Of a stretch of 41,179 bases of DNA, positions 1 through 9,510 are shown piece by piece; the first letter of the stretch is position 1; each line of letters starts with the position of its first letter. The notes beneath the pieces were generated by a model that worked only from the letters and a program-made list of their open reading frames with translations, had not been told where the DNA came from and searched no databases. Source of the stretch: Solirubrobacterales bacterium (GTDB taxonomy: Bacteria > Actinomycetota > Thermoleophilia > Solirubrobacterales > Solirubrobacteraceae); the NCBI GenBank assembly GCA_026392385.1, contig JAPLCG010000016.1:1-41179 (forward strand), given 5' to 3'. The translations under genes were made by a program, and so were the position numbers.

Positions 1-1574
1 AGTGCCGGTATGCGCTGAAGTCCGTGATCTTCTGTCGACTCAATGATTCTGGCCATCGTCTCGACCGTGAGAATTGGGTACTCACCAACACTGGTCTCGC
101 CGGAAAGCATGACGGCGTCGGTTCCATCGAGCACGGCGTTCGCGCAATCAGATGCCTCGGCGCGCGTCGGCCGTGGACTCGTAATCATTGATTCGAGAAC
201 CTGCGTGGCAACAATCACCGGCTTGGCCCAGCGACGCGAAATTTCAACGGCCTCTTTTTGCACGATCGGAACAGCTTCCAGAGGCAGCTCGACGCCAAGG
301 TCTCCGAACAGTCGCTCATAGAAGCCCTGTTCGCCTTGCAGGAGGGCATCGAGGTTCGCGAGGAATCGTCCTGATTCAGCACCTTGAATGATTCGGTGGT
401 CGTAGGTCGAGGTGAGAGTCATTGACTTTTCGGCGCCGAGCGCTTCGGCTGCGTCATCAAGGCCGGCCGGGTATCCGATCGCTCCGGCGGCGATAATCGT
501 TCCCTGGCCCTGCATTAGGCGTGGGACTGAGGCGACAGTGCCGAGGCCACCAGGATTAGTGAGAGTCATGTTTCCGCCGACAAGATCGGCTGGCATCAGT
601 TTGTTGTCGCGCGACTTGGCGACGAGAGCGTCGTAGGCGGCGAGGAAGCCGTCAAAGCCAAGCTGTCCGGCGCCGGGGATGACCGGGACCATCAGCGTTC
701 GTGAGCCGTCCTTCTTTTCAACGTCAACGGCGAGTCCGAGGTTTACCTGGCCGTCATCAACGCGAGTTGGGTTGCCGTCAACCTCCTCGAAGTGATGCGC
801 CATGACTGGCATTTCGTCGGTAGCTGCTAGCGCGATTGCCCAGGCGATGATGTGTGTGAATGAGACTTTCTTACCGGCCGCTTTGAGCTGTTTGCGACGG
901 GCATCCAGCACGCCGACTGCGAGCGTCCGGAACGACGTTGCGGTCGGGATCGATCGGCTCTCATCCATGTACTTCGCGAGCATTGCCGCGGCGCCCTTGA
1001 GTGCCGTCGCCGACGGCGCACTCGCGGCCGTTAGCTGACTGACCGATCCGTTCGGCGTATCGCCATTTGCAGCAGCAAGGACATCGGCTTTGACTATCCG
1101 TCCCTCTCGGCCGCTTCCGGGCAGCGTGCCGAGGTTGACGCCGAGGTCAGCGGCTGCGCGCTTCGCGATTGGCGAGGCGCTGACCGATTCGTTTGAGTTG
1201 CCTGCGTCTGCAGCTGCCGGTGCTGCACCTGCCGCGCTGCCATTTGACTCAACCGATCCGTTTGTCTCAGCGATTGATGCTGAGCCGTTTGAATCGGCTG
1301 CGGGCGCGGCGGCGACGGCGTCTGGGTCAGCGGTGATCTCTGCGATCACCTGTCCAACTTTGACCGTGTCACCTTCCTCAGCGAGGATCTTTGTGACGAT
1401 TCCGGCGGCGGGTGAGGGTACTTCAGCGTCAACCTTGTCGGTTGATATCTCGACGATTGTGTCGTCGAGCCCGATCGTCTCACCCTCAGAGCAATGCCAT
1501 TCGAGGATTGTGCCCTCTGTGACTGACTCACCCATCTCGGGCATGACGACCTCAATCGTCGTCTGTGCCGCCAT
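1..1574 (-). CDS. Chimeric ORF, truncated at window edge: lipoyl domain + E3-binding domain + Kgd-like 2-oxoacid dehydrogenase E2 catalytic core, continuing in frame into the C-terminal part of a pyruvate kinase
   Basis: Own reverse-strand reading: [22 protein letters not shown]...[14 protein letters not shown] (lipoyl), [18 protein letters not shown] (E3BD), [23 protein letters not shown] and [19 protein letters not shown] (E2 core), then [77 protein letters not shown] (pyruvate kinase). Frame is continuous; no stop before position 1. Confidence 0.85.
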   Translation of the reverse strand, partial: MAAQTTIEVVMPEMGESVTEGTILEWHCSEGETIGLDDTIVEISTDKVDAEVPSPAAGIVTKILAEEGDTVKVGQVIAEITADPDAVAAAPAADSNGSASIAETNGSVESNGSAAGAAPAAADAGNSNESVSASPIAKRAAADLGVNLGTLPGSGREGRIVKADVLAAANGDTPNGSVSQLTAASAPSATALKGAAAMLAKYMDESRSIPTATSFRTLAVGVLDARRKQLKAAGKKVSFTHIIAWAIALAATDEMPVMAHHFEEVDGNPTRVDDGQVNLGLAVDVEKKDGSRTLMVPVIPGAGQLGFDGFLAAYDALVAKSRDNKLMPADLVGGNMTLTNPGGLGTVASVPRLMQGQGTIIAAGAIGYPAGLDDAAEALGAEKSMTLTSTYDHRIIQGAESGRFLANLDALLQGEQGFYERLFGDLGVELPLEAVPIVQKEAVEISRRWAKPVIVATQVLESMITSPRPTRAEASDCANAVLDGTDAVMLSGETSVGEYPILTVETMARIIESTEDHGLQRIPA

Positions 1575-1965
1575 CTGTCCTTAGAGAGTAGCGAGCCGTG
1601 TCGGCGTCGGAAGTTTGGGAAATCTCACCCAGTTCTTTCCGCTTACGCGATCGGTCCTCAAGCAGGAATCCTGCTGTGCCAGCAAACGGTCCGAGGCCGC
1701 CGATTACAACGACCAAGACTGCCAGTCGGAAGCTGACAACAAGTTTGCGCGCGGCGAAAATAATCAGTAGCGACATCAGGATCCACATCAGGCCATGTGC
1801 CCATCCGAGGATGTAGCGGGCGCTCGCGGCTCCGCCAACAATCCAGATTGTGATTAGAGCCGCGTAGATCAGTGAGTGAACGAATGACAGCCCTTCTAAC
1901 CCGCGAAATGCTCGTTGGCGCTGTGCCTCACTGCCGAGCGATCGTTCGTTGGTAACTGCGCTCAC
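1552..1965 (-). CDS. Small integral membrane protein (DUF3817-like)
   Basis: 137 aa with several hydrophobic segments; ATGA overlap with the upstream Nudix gene. Confidence 0.6.
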   Translation of the reverse strand: MSAVTNERSLGSEAQRQRAFRGLEGLSFVHSLIYAALITIWIVGGAASARYILGWAHGLMWILMSLLIIFAARKLVVSFRLAVLVVVIGGLGPFAGTAGFLLEDRSRKRKELGEISQTSDADTARYSLRTDGGTDDD

Positions 1966-2615
1966 CGCGTGAGGAGAGCGGCCATTACCCGCAGTGGGTC
2001 GTCGGCCTCAGCTGGCCAGTCGGCAGGATTTGATGGCCACCAAGCATGCTCATCGTGCTCCGGGTCGCGAGTCACTTCGCTCCCCTCAGCAAGTGTCGCA
2101 AGGCCAATTAGCAGTGCCATTCCAGTTGGCGCGCGAACGAGCGCCTCGATTGACAGGGTGGCTGCTTCAACTGACCACTCCTCTTCGAGCTCGCGTCGCA
2201 TGGCGATGATCGGATCTTCGTTGACTTCAACTGCTCCACCGGCACCAAGTGCCCAGCGGCCAGCCCAGCTGGCTACCCAGGCAGCGCGACGCCCTGCCAG
2301 CCATCGGCCGTCGGCGGATCGCACAGCGCAGAGGACACTCAGCGATCCAAACTCGCTCCCGCTAACGAGACGCAGTGCCCAGCGAGCCGGTTGAAGTTCA
2401 AGCTTAAGTTGCTGCTCGTCGGCTGACCAGTCGGCGAGTCGCGCTGCGAGGCCATCGTGGCTGGGAGAGCCTCGTTCGCGGAGCTTCTCGAGTTCTACAT
2501 CTGCGTGTGCTGTTGCTTGCTCACTTGGTTCATAGGCGGATTCAAGCCACGATGCTTGAATCATCTTTGGATCCCATGGTCCAAGCGCGAGAATGTCGGG
2601 GTGCGGCGTGTTCAT
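1962..2615 (-). CDS. Nudix-hydrolase-like protein
   Basis: Degenerate Nudix box GGAVEVNEDPIIAMRRELEEEWSV. Confidence 0.6.
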   Translation of the reverse strand: MNTPHPDILALGPWDPKMIQASWLESAYEPSEQATAHADVELEKLRERGSPSHDGLAARLADWSADEQQLKLELQPARWALRLVSGSEFGSLSVLCAVRSADGRWLAGRRAAWVASWAGRWALGAGGAVEVNEDPIIAMRRELEEEWSVEAATLSIEALVRAPTGMALLIGLATLAEGSEVTRDPEHDEHAWWPSNPADWPAEADDPLRVMAALLTR

Positions 2616-2653
2616 TACTACTCCAGATTACGCGCCCTTATGCTCAAGCGCAG

Positions 2654-4243
2654 ATGACAGCGCCGAGAGTTCGAAAGCATTGGGGTTGGGGGTTCGAAGA
2701 CGAGGAGCTTCCGCGGGCTGAGATTGAACAGGCAGCAGCCGGTTTTTCGGCTCATATTGGCTTTGGTACTAGTGAGATTGAGGACCCAAAGCCGCTTGAT
2801 GAGATTGAGCTGCGTGCCCCCCGAGTGAATGCTCCTGCGGAGCTTGCTCACCTTGCAGACAGCTCGACTCATGCGCGCGTGTTTCATTCGCACGGTGCCG
2901 CTTATCGGGATGTTGTCCGTGCCTTCCGCGGTGAGATCACAAACCCAACCGATGTTGTCCTGCGTCCGCAAACTGAGGCTGACATCGCCGCGATCTTCAA
3001 GTGGTGCTCGGCTGAGGGTGTGGCAGCGATTCCGTTCGGTGGTGGCACCAGCGTTGTTGGTGGAGTCGAACCAAGTGTGGGGAGTCAATTTGCTGGTGTC
3101 GCAACCCTTGATCTGAGTGCCTTCAACCGACTTGAGCAGGTGGATGAGATTTCCGGCGCTGCGCGGATCGGCGGCGGTGCAACGGGACCCCAGCTGGAGC
3201 AGGCTTTGAGCGCCCACGGGTTGACATTGCGCTGCTATCCGCAGTCATTTCAGTTCTCAACGCTTGGTGGTTGGGTTGTTACGCGAGCCGGCGGCCACTT
3301 CGCCACTGCGGAGACTCACATTGATGACCTTCTGGAATCGGCTCGGGCTGTTACGCCGGTCGGCGTCTGGGGTTCCCGACGCCTGCCAGGAAGTGGGGCT
3401 GGCCCAAGCCCAGATCGGATGCTGCTCGGCAGCGAAGGGACGCTTGGCGTAGTTACCTCTGCTTGGGTTCGGGTGCGGCCGAAGCCGGGCTCGCGGGCGC
3501 AGACGAGTGTTCAGTTTTCATCCTTCCGCATCGCGGCAGAGGCAGTTCGCGAAATTGTTCAGGCGAGGTTGCGCCCAGCCAACCTCCGGCTGCTTGACCC
3601 GTCTGAGGCAGCATTGACTGGGGCCGGTGACGGCCAGTCAGCTGTGCTAGTTGTTGGCTTTGAGGCTGAATCACGGGATGTGAGTGGCGAGCTCGATCAG
3701 GCTCTGGCGATCTGCTCGGTTCACGGTGGAAAGTGGGAGAGGGTTAGCTCCGGCGGCCGTGAAGGGGCTTCAGGCGCTTGGCGTGAAGCGTTCCTTCGAG
3801 CGCCCTATCTGCGCGACACGTTTGTGCGTATGGGCGTCCTGTCAGAGACATTTGAGACTGCCGTTACTTGGGACAAGTTCCCCGACCTGCTCGATTCCGT
3901 CACCGACGCTGTTGAGTCAGCCCTGAAGGATGTTTGCGGTGGTGGGCGGGTTAGCTGCCGGTTCACCCATGTCTATCCGGATGGACCAGCTCCTTACTTC
4001 ACAGTCTTGGCCCCGGCTGATCGTGGCTCTGAGGTCGCCCAGTGGGATGCCATCAAGCGGGCAGCGGGCGACGCGCTGATCGCCGCGGGCGGAACGATTA
4101 CCCACCACCACGCAGTCGGTCGCGATCATCGCCCCTGGTACGACCAGCAGCGGCCAGAGGTTTTCGCTCGCGCCTTCTCCGCTGCGAAGGCAGCCGTTGA
4201 TCCGGCTGGGATCCTCAACCCTGGAGTGTTGATCGGGCCGTAA
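2654..4243 (+). CDS. FAD-binding oxidase, alkylglycerone-phosphate synthase-like
   Basis: FAD-binding PFGGGTSVVGGVE, LLGSEGTLGVVTSAWVRVRP, C-terminal ITHHHAVGRDHRPW. Start moved from 2507 to ATG 2654, which avoids overlap with the Nudix gene and has TATGCT 9 nt upstream. Confidence 0.85.
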   Translation: MTAPRVRKHWGWGFEDEELPRAEIEQAAAGFSAHIGFGTSEIEDPKPLDEIELRAPRVNAPAELAHLADSSTHARVFHSHGAAYRDVVRAFRGEITNPTDVVLRPQTEADIAAIFKWCSAEGVAAIPFGGGTSVVGGVEPSVGSQFAGVATLDLSAFNRLEQVDEISGAARIGGGATGPQLEQALSAHGLTLRCYPQSFQFSTLGGWVVTRAGGHFATAETHIDDLLESARAVTPVGVWGSRRLPGSGAGPSPDRMLLGSEGTLGVVTSAWVRVRPKPGSRAQTSVQFSSFRIAAEAVREIVQARLRPANLRLLDPSEAALTGAGDGQSAVLVVGFEAESRDVSGELDQALAICSVHGGKWERVSSGGREGASGAWREAFLRAPYLRDTFVRMGVLSETFETAVTWDKFPDLLDSVTDAVESALKDVCGGGRVSCRFTHVYPDGPAPYFTVLAPADRGSEVAQWDAIKRAAGDALIAAGGTITHHHAVGRDHRPWYDQQRPEVFARAFSAAKAAVDPAGILNPGVLIGP

Positions 4244-4276
4244 GCAGTCCGCGGCTGGAAGCTGCGAGCCGAGGCG

Positions 4277-4645
4277 TCACGCCGCGCGCGTCAGGGTCCT
4301 GACGCGTCGAATGATCTGAACGAGTTCGGTTCTGTCCAAAGCGCCCCAGCGTTTAGCAAGGCGGTCTTGGCTGATTGCGCGCACCATCTCTGGCAGCGCA
4401 TAACTGGTGTTCTTGAGTCCACCGACCCCTGCTCCCAACTCAACATGAATCGGGTTTGGACGCTTGGTGCTTGTAATTGGAACAACAATGCTGATTCCGC
4501 CATGACCATGGTTGAGTGCGTCAACTGAGATCACGACAACCGGCCTGCGCCCAGCCTGTTCCCGTCCACGGACAGGATCTAGGTCTGCGAGCCAAACGTC
4601 GCCTTGAGTGATGTGCTTCTCGGCGACGGCTGCCGCAGCACTCAT
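4277..4645 (-). CDS. mazF: MazF/PemK-type endoribonuclease toxin
   Basis: ITQGDVWLADLDPVRGREQAGRRPVVVIS...IVVPITSTKR; ATGA overlap with the antitoxin. Confidence 0.9.
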   Translation of the reverse strand: MSAAAAVAEKHITQGDVWLADLDPVRGREQAGRRPVVVISVDALNHGHGGISIVVPITSTKRPNPIHVELGAGVGGLKNTSYALPEMVRAISQDRLAKRWGALDRTELVQIIRRVRTLTRAA

Positions 4646-4884
4646 GAGAGCCCGTCACCGACCGTGGAGTCCCAAATCCTCTGCTCGGCTCTGTACTCCT
4701 CAACTGGGTCTGCCGCCATCTCCGCAAACTGCTGGTTCATCGCAGCGAGGAGGCCTCTCTCCCGTTCGAGAGTTACCAACTCTGCAACGAGGTCAGCATT
4801 GGTAACGCCACGCTCGGCGCTAAGTGCTGAAAGCGCTTCACGGGTTTCGGGGGTAACTCGTATGGTTGTGGTTGCAGCCAACAC
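4642..4884 (-). CDS. Ribbon-helix-helix-like antitoxin
   Basis: TTTIRVTPETREALSALSAERG N-terminus, 80 aa, directly upstream of mazF, GTG start with CAGGAG Shine-Dalgarno. Confidence 0.8.
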   Translation of the reverse strand: MLAATTTIRVTPETREALSALSAERGVTNADLVAELVTLERERGLLAAMNQQFAEMAADPVEEYRAEQRIWDSTVGDGLS

Positions 4885-4895
4885 TTGCTCCTGAC

Positions 4896-4923
4896 TCTAC
4901 ATTTATGTATGCGTAAGTGTAGA
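4896..4923. promoter_or_regulatory. Imperfect palindrome upstream of the toxin-antitoxin operon, putative autoregulatory operator
   Basis: tctacatttatgtatgcgtaagtgtaga reads symmetrically apart from three mispaired positions per arm; lies between the antitoxin start (4884) and the divergent gene start (4968). Confidence 0.55.
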
Positions 4924-4967
4924 CGCTATTTGTGCTGATTAGCAAGCAAAACTGCGACACTTGAAGC

Positions 4968-5294
4968 GTGGGACTTGAAGAGGAGATGCGCGCGTTCGTC
5001 AAGGTTGGGCTTGCCCACCATGATTCAACCTGTCCAATGCCAGCGCAGGCAATTCTGCTCAACCCTGGCAACCTCGAGCTGTTTGGCTGGGATGAGCTTT
5101 TTGGAGTCCCCGTCAAGCCCGATGATCGAGTCGCGCCGAAGCGGTTCAGGATCCTCTGCGAAGGGTCAGCCTTTGGCATTGAGGATGCGGTCGAAGCCTT
5201 CGCTGAAGCACCGCTTGAGCCGCAGCGCGTAGAGGTTCCAGCCGGGCCAGCTGAGCTTCCGCTCGGCCCGACTGCCACAGCGGTCAGTCGCTGA
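4968..5294 (+). CDS. Hypothetical protein (108 aa)
   Basis: Open frame with GTG start divergent from the TA pair; GACACT 6 nt upstream. Confidence 0.55.
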   Translation: MGLEEEMRAFVKVGLAHHDSTCPMPAQAILLNPGNLELFGWDELFGVPVKPDDRVAPKRFRILCEGSAFGIEDAVEAFAEAPLEPQRVEVPAGPAELPLGPTATAVSR

Positions 5295-6813
5295 GAATCA
5301 GCTCGCGACCAAATGCGCTCTTGAACAGCTCCGACTGACGCTCGGCTCCCCAACGGGCGAGCGCCGGGTCTCCAGTTGCCTTTAGGTCAAGTCTGATTCC
5401 GCGACCATTGACGACAAGTTCGGCAGACAGGACGTTCCCGTCACGGCCCCGCTCGAGGAACTCGGCAAGTCGCAACAGCGCTGCTGATCGTTTTAGCCGT
5501 TCAAGATCGGAGGGGGCAAACAGTGTTTCGTACTCACCAAACTGCGGCTCACCCTTGCGGTGGTAGCGAGCCAGCAGGGCAATCATCGCAAGTTCACGGG
5601 GCGTATAGCCAGGCAGTCCTGCTCCGAGAATCATGTACATCGAATGGCGCTGATGGTCGTCGTAGTCAATCGTCTTGCCAACATCGTGCAGCATCGCCGC
5701 CGCCCAGAGCAGCTCGCGCTGGCGGCCGTTGCCAGTCTTGATTCCACTCTCGCGCAGCGAGTCGTACATCCGCAACGCAAGGTCGGCAACGCGATCAGCA
5801 TGCGTTACATCAACCCGATGTTGCAGGGCAAGGTTGCGGACGCTCGCGCCGCGGACATCCTGAAATAGCGGTGGGTCGGCAGGGGCGAGGAACCGCTCGA
5901 AGAACAGCCCTTCGCGCAGACCCGCCTCACTTGCTTCGAGTGCTTGAGTGCCGGTCGCAGTCATAGCGGCACGAATCACGATTGCGGCGGCAAGAATAAT
6001 TTCGCCGCGTGCGGACTTGATGCCAGGAATAGCTCCGCGCTTGCTTGGTGGCAGTTCGGCGAGTCTTGCGATCAGAAGGTCAAGCTCGTCGCCAGTGATC
6101 TCAACGCCCTGAACGCCAAGCGCAGGCATACCGGCAGCTATCCGGCAGGCCGCTGCGAGGTTTCGTACGGCTCCACCAATCCCAACAATCCGTTCGCCCG
6201 CAGGTTCGATACCGGAATCGCGCAGGCTCTTTAGGGCGTGCGCCCGCAGTGCCTTTACGTCCTTCGCTGAGGCTGGTTGGTCACCATCATCGGCAAGGAA
6301 GTGTTCAGTCATCCGAACCGCGCCGAGCGGCCATGAACCGCAGTCCTGAGACTCCCTTCCAGCCACTCGGCAGAGCTGCAAGCTGCCGCCACCCAAGTCA
6401 AGCGTCCAGCCGTCTGTCAGCGTGGTCGAATTGACGGCGGCGAGCATTCCGTAGCGGGCCTCCTCCGACTGCGAGAGAACTCGCACGGGAGCACCGCCAA
6501 GTTTCTCTGCGCGCTCGACAAATTCACTGCCATTGCTTGCGTCGCGGATCGCACTCGTTGCAACCGAGATCGTCTCTTCGGGAGTTACCCCAAACGCTCG
6601 CCTCGCATGGCCGAACAGTTCAACCGCTTGCAGGCCGCGGGCAATGCCGCGTTTGCCGAGTTTTCCTGACGAGTCAAGCCCAGAACCGATCCGAACCGTC
6701 TCAACGATCTCATCACTGCGCCGCCACCAGCAGGCCGGCTCCCATTCGTAAACAACGAGTCGAAAACTGTTCGATCCTAGATCCTCAACGACCGTTCGCT
6801 GTGGCTGTTCCAC
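5284..6813 (-). CDS. Ppx/GppA-family phosphatase with C-terminal HD-like domain
   Basis: VVEDLGSNSFRLVVYEWE, TLDLGGGSLQL, HDVGKTIDYDDHQRHS. Start moved from 7023 to GTG 6813 because the longer ORF overlaps the VOC gene. Confidence 0.85.
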   Translation of the reverse strand: MEQPQRTVVEDLGSNSFRLVVYEWEPACWWRRSDEIVETVRIGSGLDSSGKLGKRGIARGLQAVELFGHARRAFGVTPEETISVATSAIRDASNGSEFVERAEKLGGAPVRVLSQSEEARYGMLAAVNSTTLTDGWTLDLGGGSLQLCRVAGRESQDCGSWPLGAVRMTEHFLADDGDQPASAKDVKALRAHALKSLRDSGIEPAGERIVGIGGAVRNLAAACRIAAGMPALGVQGVEITGDELDLLIARLAELPPSKRGAIPGIKSARGEIILAAAIVIRAAMTATGTQALEASEAGLREGLFFERFLAPADPPLFQDVRGASVRNLALQHRVDVTHADRVADLALRMYDSLRESGIKTGNGRQRELLWAAAMLHDVGKTIDYDDHQRHSMYMILGAGLPGYTPRELAMIALLARYHRKGEPQFGEYETLFAPSDLERLKRSAALLRLAEFLERGRDGNVLSAELVVNGRGIRLDLKATGDPALARWGAERQSELFKSAFGRELILSD

Positions 6814-6817
6814 GCGG

Positions 6818-7198
6818 TCAAGTCCGGTCGAGAAGTTCGATCCGGTATCCATCTGGATCGCGGACGAAGCAGAGACGGGTACCACCTTCACGGACGCTGT
6901 ACGGAGGCTTCTCCGGGTCAATTCCCAGCTCTGCAAGGCGATTGAGGACTGCGTCAAGGTCGCCGACGGCGAGCGCGATGTGGCCGTACCCATCGCCAAT
7001 CTCGTATTGCTCGCTGCGGTCATGATTGAAGGTCAGTTCAAGCCTCGGCTCATCGCCGTCGCCCGGCAGATTCATGAACAGATTTGTTGCTTCTGTGCCA
7101 ATCGGCATCCGGCCAATCACTTCGAATCCAAGCGCCTGGTAGAACTCGGACGAGCAATCAAGATCGAAGACGCGATAACAGGTGTGGATTAGGCGCAT
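6818..7198 (-). CDS. VOC/glyoxalase family protein (lactoylglutathione lyase-like)
   Basis: MRLIHTCYRVFDLDCSSEFYQALGFEVIGRMP...DGYGHIALAVGDLDAVL...FVRDPDGYRIELLDRT. Confidence 0.85.
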   Translation of the reverse strand: MRLIHTCYRVFDLDCSSEFYQALGFEVIGRMPIGTEATNLFMNLPGDGDEPRLELTFNHDRSEQYEIGDGYGHIALAVGDLDAVLNRLAELGIDPEKPPYSVREGGTRLCFVRDPDGYRIELLDRT

Positions 7199-7261
7199 AG
7201 CCTCAGACTAGAGGCGCTGGTGGCGGAACCGGCCAGCAGCTTCTGCGGCTACGCTTAACAG

Positions 7262-8002
7262 ATGATTATCGAGCGCTCCGAGCACCCACAGTGGCTGTCA
7301 AACACCTTCTTCGTCGCTGATCAGGAGGGCGGGACCGCGATATTCGTGGATGCCGGTGGGCCTGTGGCGCCACTGATTGAGCGGATCAAAGCGCTTGACC
7401 TAACACTGGCCGCTGTACTGCTTACCCATCACCACTACGACCACATTGCTGAGCTTGGCGAGGTGCTCGAGGCATTCCCGGGAACACCGGTGCTGGCTCA
7501 TCCGACTGAGCGAGAGTTGACTGAGCACACGACCGGCGATCTCTTGCCCGGGTCAAAGCTCGACTTTGGTGGGCTTGAGGTTGAGGTTCTTCACACGCCT
7601 GGCCACACGGCTGGGATGGGTGCGCTGCTTGTCAATCAGAGTGATGTATTCACCGGAGACACACTCTTCAAGGGATCGGTCGGTGGCGTTCGTGCGCCTG
7701 GGCACACGACCTACGCAGACCTACGCAGCTCAGTGCTGGATGTTCTGTTGGCACTGCCTGCCGAGACTGTGATTCAGCCTGGCCATAGCGAACCTTCAAC
7801 GGTTGGCGATGAGCTTGAGAACAACGCCTTCGTAAGGATTTGGCGGGGGCTTGACGAGGAAGGGACCGGCAGTTGCACCGTCGGTGGCGAGCCGGCCGAG
7901 TTGATTCTGCTTGGACCCGACTACGACGGTGGTCACAAGGCTTGGGTTCGCTGGCCGGACGGCAGCGACGACCTTGTCGCCGGTTCAGCGCTCGACAGCT
8001 AG
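7262..8002 (+). CDS. MBL-fold metallo-hydrolase (glyoxalase II-like)
   Basis: LLTHHHYDHIAELGE, HTPGHTAGMGALL, FTGDTLF, QPGHSEPSTVGDE. Confidence 0.85.
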   Translation: MIIERSEHPQWLSNTFFVADQEGGTAIFVDAGGPVAPLIERIKALDLTLAAVLLTHHHYDHIAELGEVLEAFPGTPVLAHPTERELTEHTTGDLLPGSKLDFGGLEVEVLHTPGHTAGMGALLVNQSDVFTGDTLFKGSVGGVRAPGHTTYADLRSSVLDVLLALPAETVIQPGHSEPSTVGDELENNAFVRIWRGLDEEGTGSCTVGGEPAELILLGPDYDGGHKAWVRWPDGSDDLVAGSALDS

Positions 8003-8066
8003 ACGGGCCAAGTGGCTGGGACTGCTGAAGAACTGCCGATTAGGTTGGCAGCTTCGAGCAGCCTGA

Positions 8067-9494
8067 CTATCTGCTGGCAGGAGCCTCAATTACTTGAACT
8101 TGGAAGAGGCTGGTCGTACCTGGCCGGCCGCTAGGCAGTCCAGCGGTAATGCCGACCCGATCGCCAACCTCAACCCAACCCTCTTCGAGCGCCCGTGAGG
8201 CAGCATCGGCGATCAGCTCTTCGGTTACCTCATGGCGACGCATGCCCGCCGCTCTAACGCCCCACATCAGATTGCAGCGGCGAACAGTCTCGCGGCCGGG
8301 TGAGAGCGCGTAGATCGGCACTCTTGGACGGTGTGCGGAAACGAGTCGCACCGACCGCCCGGAGAGCGTTGGGATCACAAGCGCCTTGAGGTTCAGATCA
8401 CGGGCAGTTTCGGCGGCGGTGTGAGCGATTGAGTAGGCCGCATCGGTCGGATCGTGGTCAACGCGTTCCTCATTCCAGCGTTCAATCGGCAGGTCTGGTT
8501 CGGTTGCCCTAGCGATCGCATCCATCATCGCCACGGCGGCAACTGGATGAGCGCCGATTGCCGTCTCCTGCGAGAGCATCACTGCATCGGTGCCGTCAAG
8601 AATTGCGTTAGCCACATCGCCGACTTCCGCTCGCGTTGGTCGCGGAGCGAGCACCATTGATTCGAGCATCTGCGTAGCCGTGATCGATGGTCTGGCATGA
8701 CGGCCGGCGAGCGCAATTAGGCGCTTCTGGACAAGCGGCACCTCGGGGAGTGGCATTTCGATTCCGAGGTCTCCACGGGCGACCATCACTCCATCTGAGG
8801 CGCGGATGATCTCCTCGGCCCGGTCAACTGCCTGTGGCTTTTCAATCTTCGCGATCACCGGCATGCGCGTGTGTTCACGAACCTTGGCTATGTCCTCGGC
8901 GCTGCGCACAAATGAGAGGGCGACGATGTCAACGCCGGCCGCCTCACCGAGTTTCAGAAGTTCAATGTCCTCATCCGATGTTGAAGGGAGGGAGGCAACT
9001 TCGCCGGGCACATTCAGGCCGCCGCGGCCACCGACCGGGCCGCCGGCCTCAACTCGCAGGCTGAGTACGCCACTGTCAAGGTCGATGCTCTCAACAACCA
9101 GACAGACAAGCCCATCTGCGAGGTAGACAATTTCATCGGGGCGAAGCGCTTCGGCAAGCCCCGGCCAGTTGAGTGACATCCGTTTCGAATTGCCTTCGAA
9201 CTCGGTGTCGCAAACGATCTCAAGCTTTTCCCCTGAGAACAGCTCAACGCGATCGCCTTCAAGTGGTCCGATTCGCAGCTTCGGTCCGGGCAAGTCCTGA
9301 AGGACAGCGACCGGGCGCCCTGCCCGGCTTGACGCGTCGCGAATCCGAGTGATTGTCTCAGCGTGTTCAGCAGGTGTTCCGTGCGAGAAGTTGAGTCGCG
9401 CAACATCCATTCCCGCTTCGATCATGCGAACCAGTACTTCAGGTTCACGCGAAGCCGGGCCGATCGTGGCAACGATTTTTGTCGAACGAGTCAT
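8067..9494 (-). CDS. pyk: Pyruvate kinase
   Basis: [92 protein letters not shown]. Confidence 0.97.
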   Translation of the reverse strand: MTRSTKIVATIGPASREPEVLVRMIEAGMDVARLNFSHGTPAEHAETITRIRDASSRAGRPVAVLQDLPGPKLRIGPLEGDRVELFSGEKLEIVCDTEFEGNSKRMSLNWPGLAEALRPDEIVYLADGLVCLVVESIDLDSGVLSLRVEAGGPVGGRGGLNVPGEVASLPSTSDEDIELLKLGEAAGVDIVALSFVRSAEDIAKVREHTRMPVIAKIEKPQAVDRAEEIIRASDGVMVARGDLGIEMPLPEVPLVQKRLIALAGRHARPSITATQMLESMVLAPRPTRAEVGDVANAILDGTDAVMLSQETAIGAHPVAAVAMMDAIARATEPDLPIERWNEERVDHDPTDAAYSIAHTAAETARDLNLKALVIPTLSGRSVRLVSAHRPRVPIYALSPGRETVRRCNLMWGVRAAGMRRHEVTEELIADAASRALEEGWVEVGDRVGITAGLPSGRPGTTSLFQVQVIEAPASR

Positions 9495-9510
9495 CGTCTG
9501 GAAGGTAGCG

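Noticed and set aside
1200-1330. Ala/Ser/NGS-rich low-complexity stretch in the E2 protein
   Set aside because: Normal flexible linker between the lipoyl and E3-binding domains.
2618-3217. 199-aa minus-strand ORF opposite the FAD oxidase
   Set aside because: Fully antisense to a conserved gene with no recognisable domain.
6814-7023. N-terminal extension of the Ppx/GppA ORF to 7023
   Set aside because: Overlaps the VOC gene; homology begins at GTG 6813 (VEQPQRTVVEDLGSNS).
7706-7729. Tandem acctacgcag repeat in the MBL gene
   Set aside because: Only two copies inside a conserved coding frame (TYADLRSS); likely coincidental.
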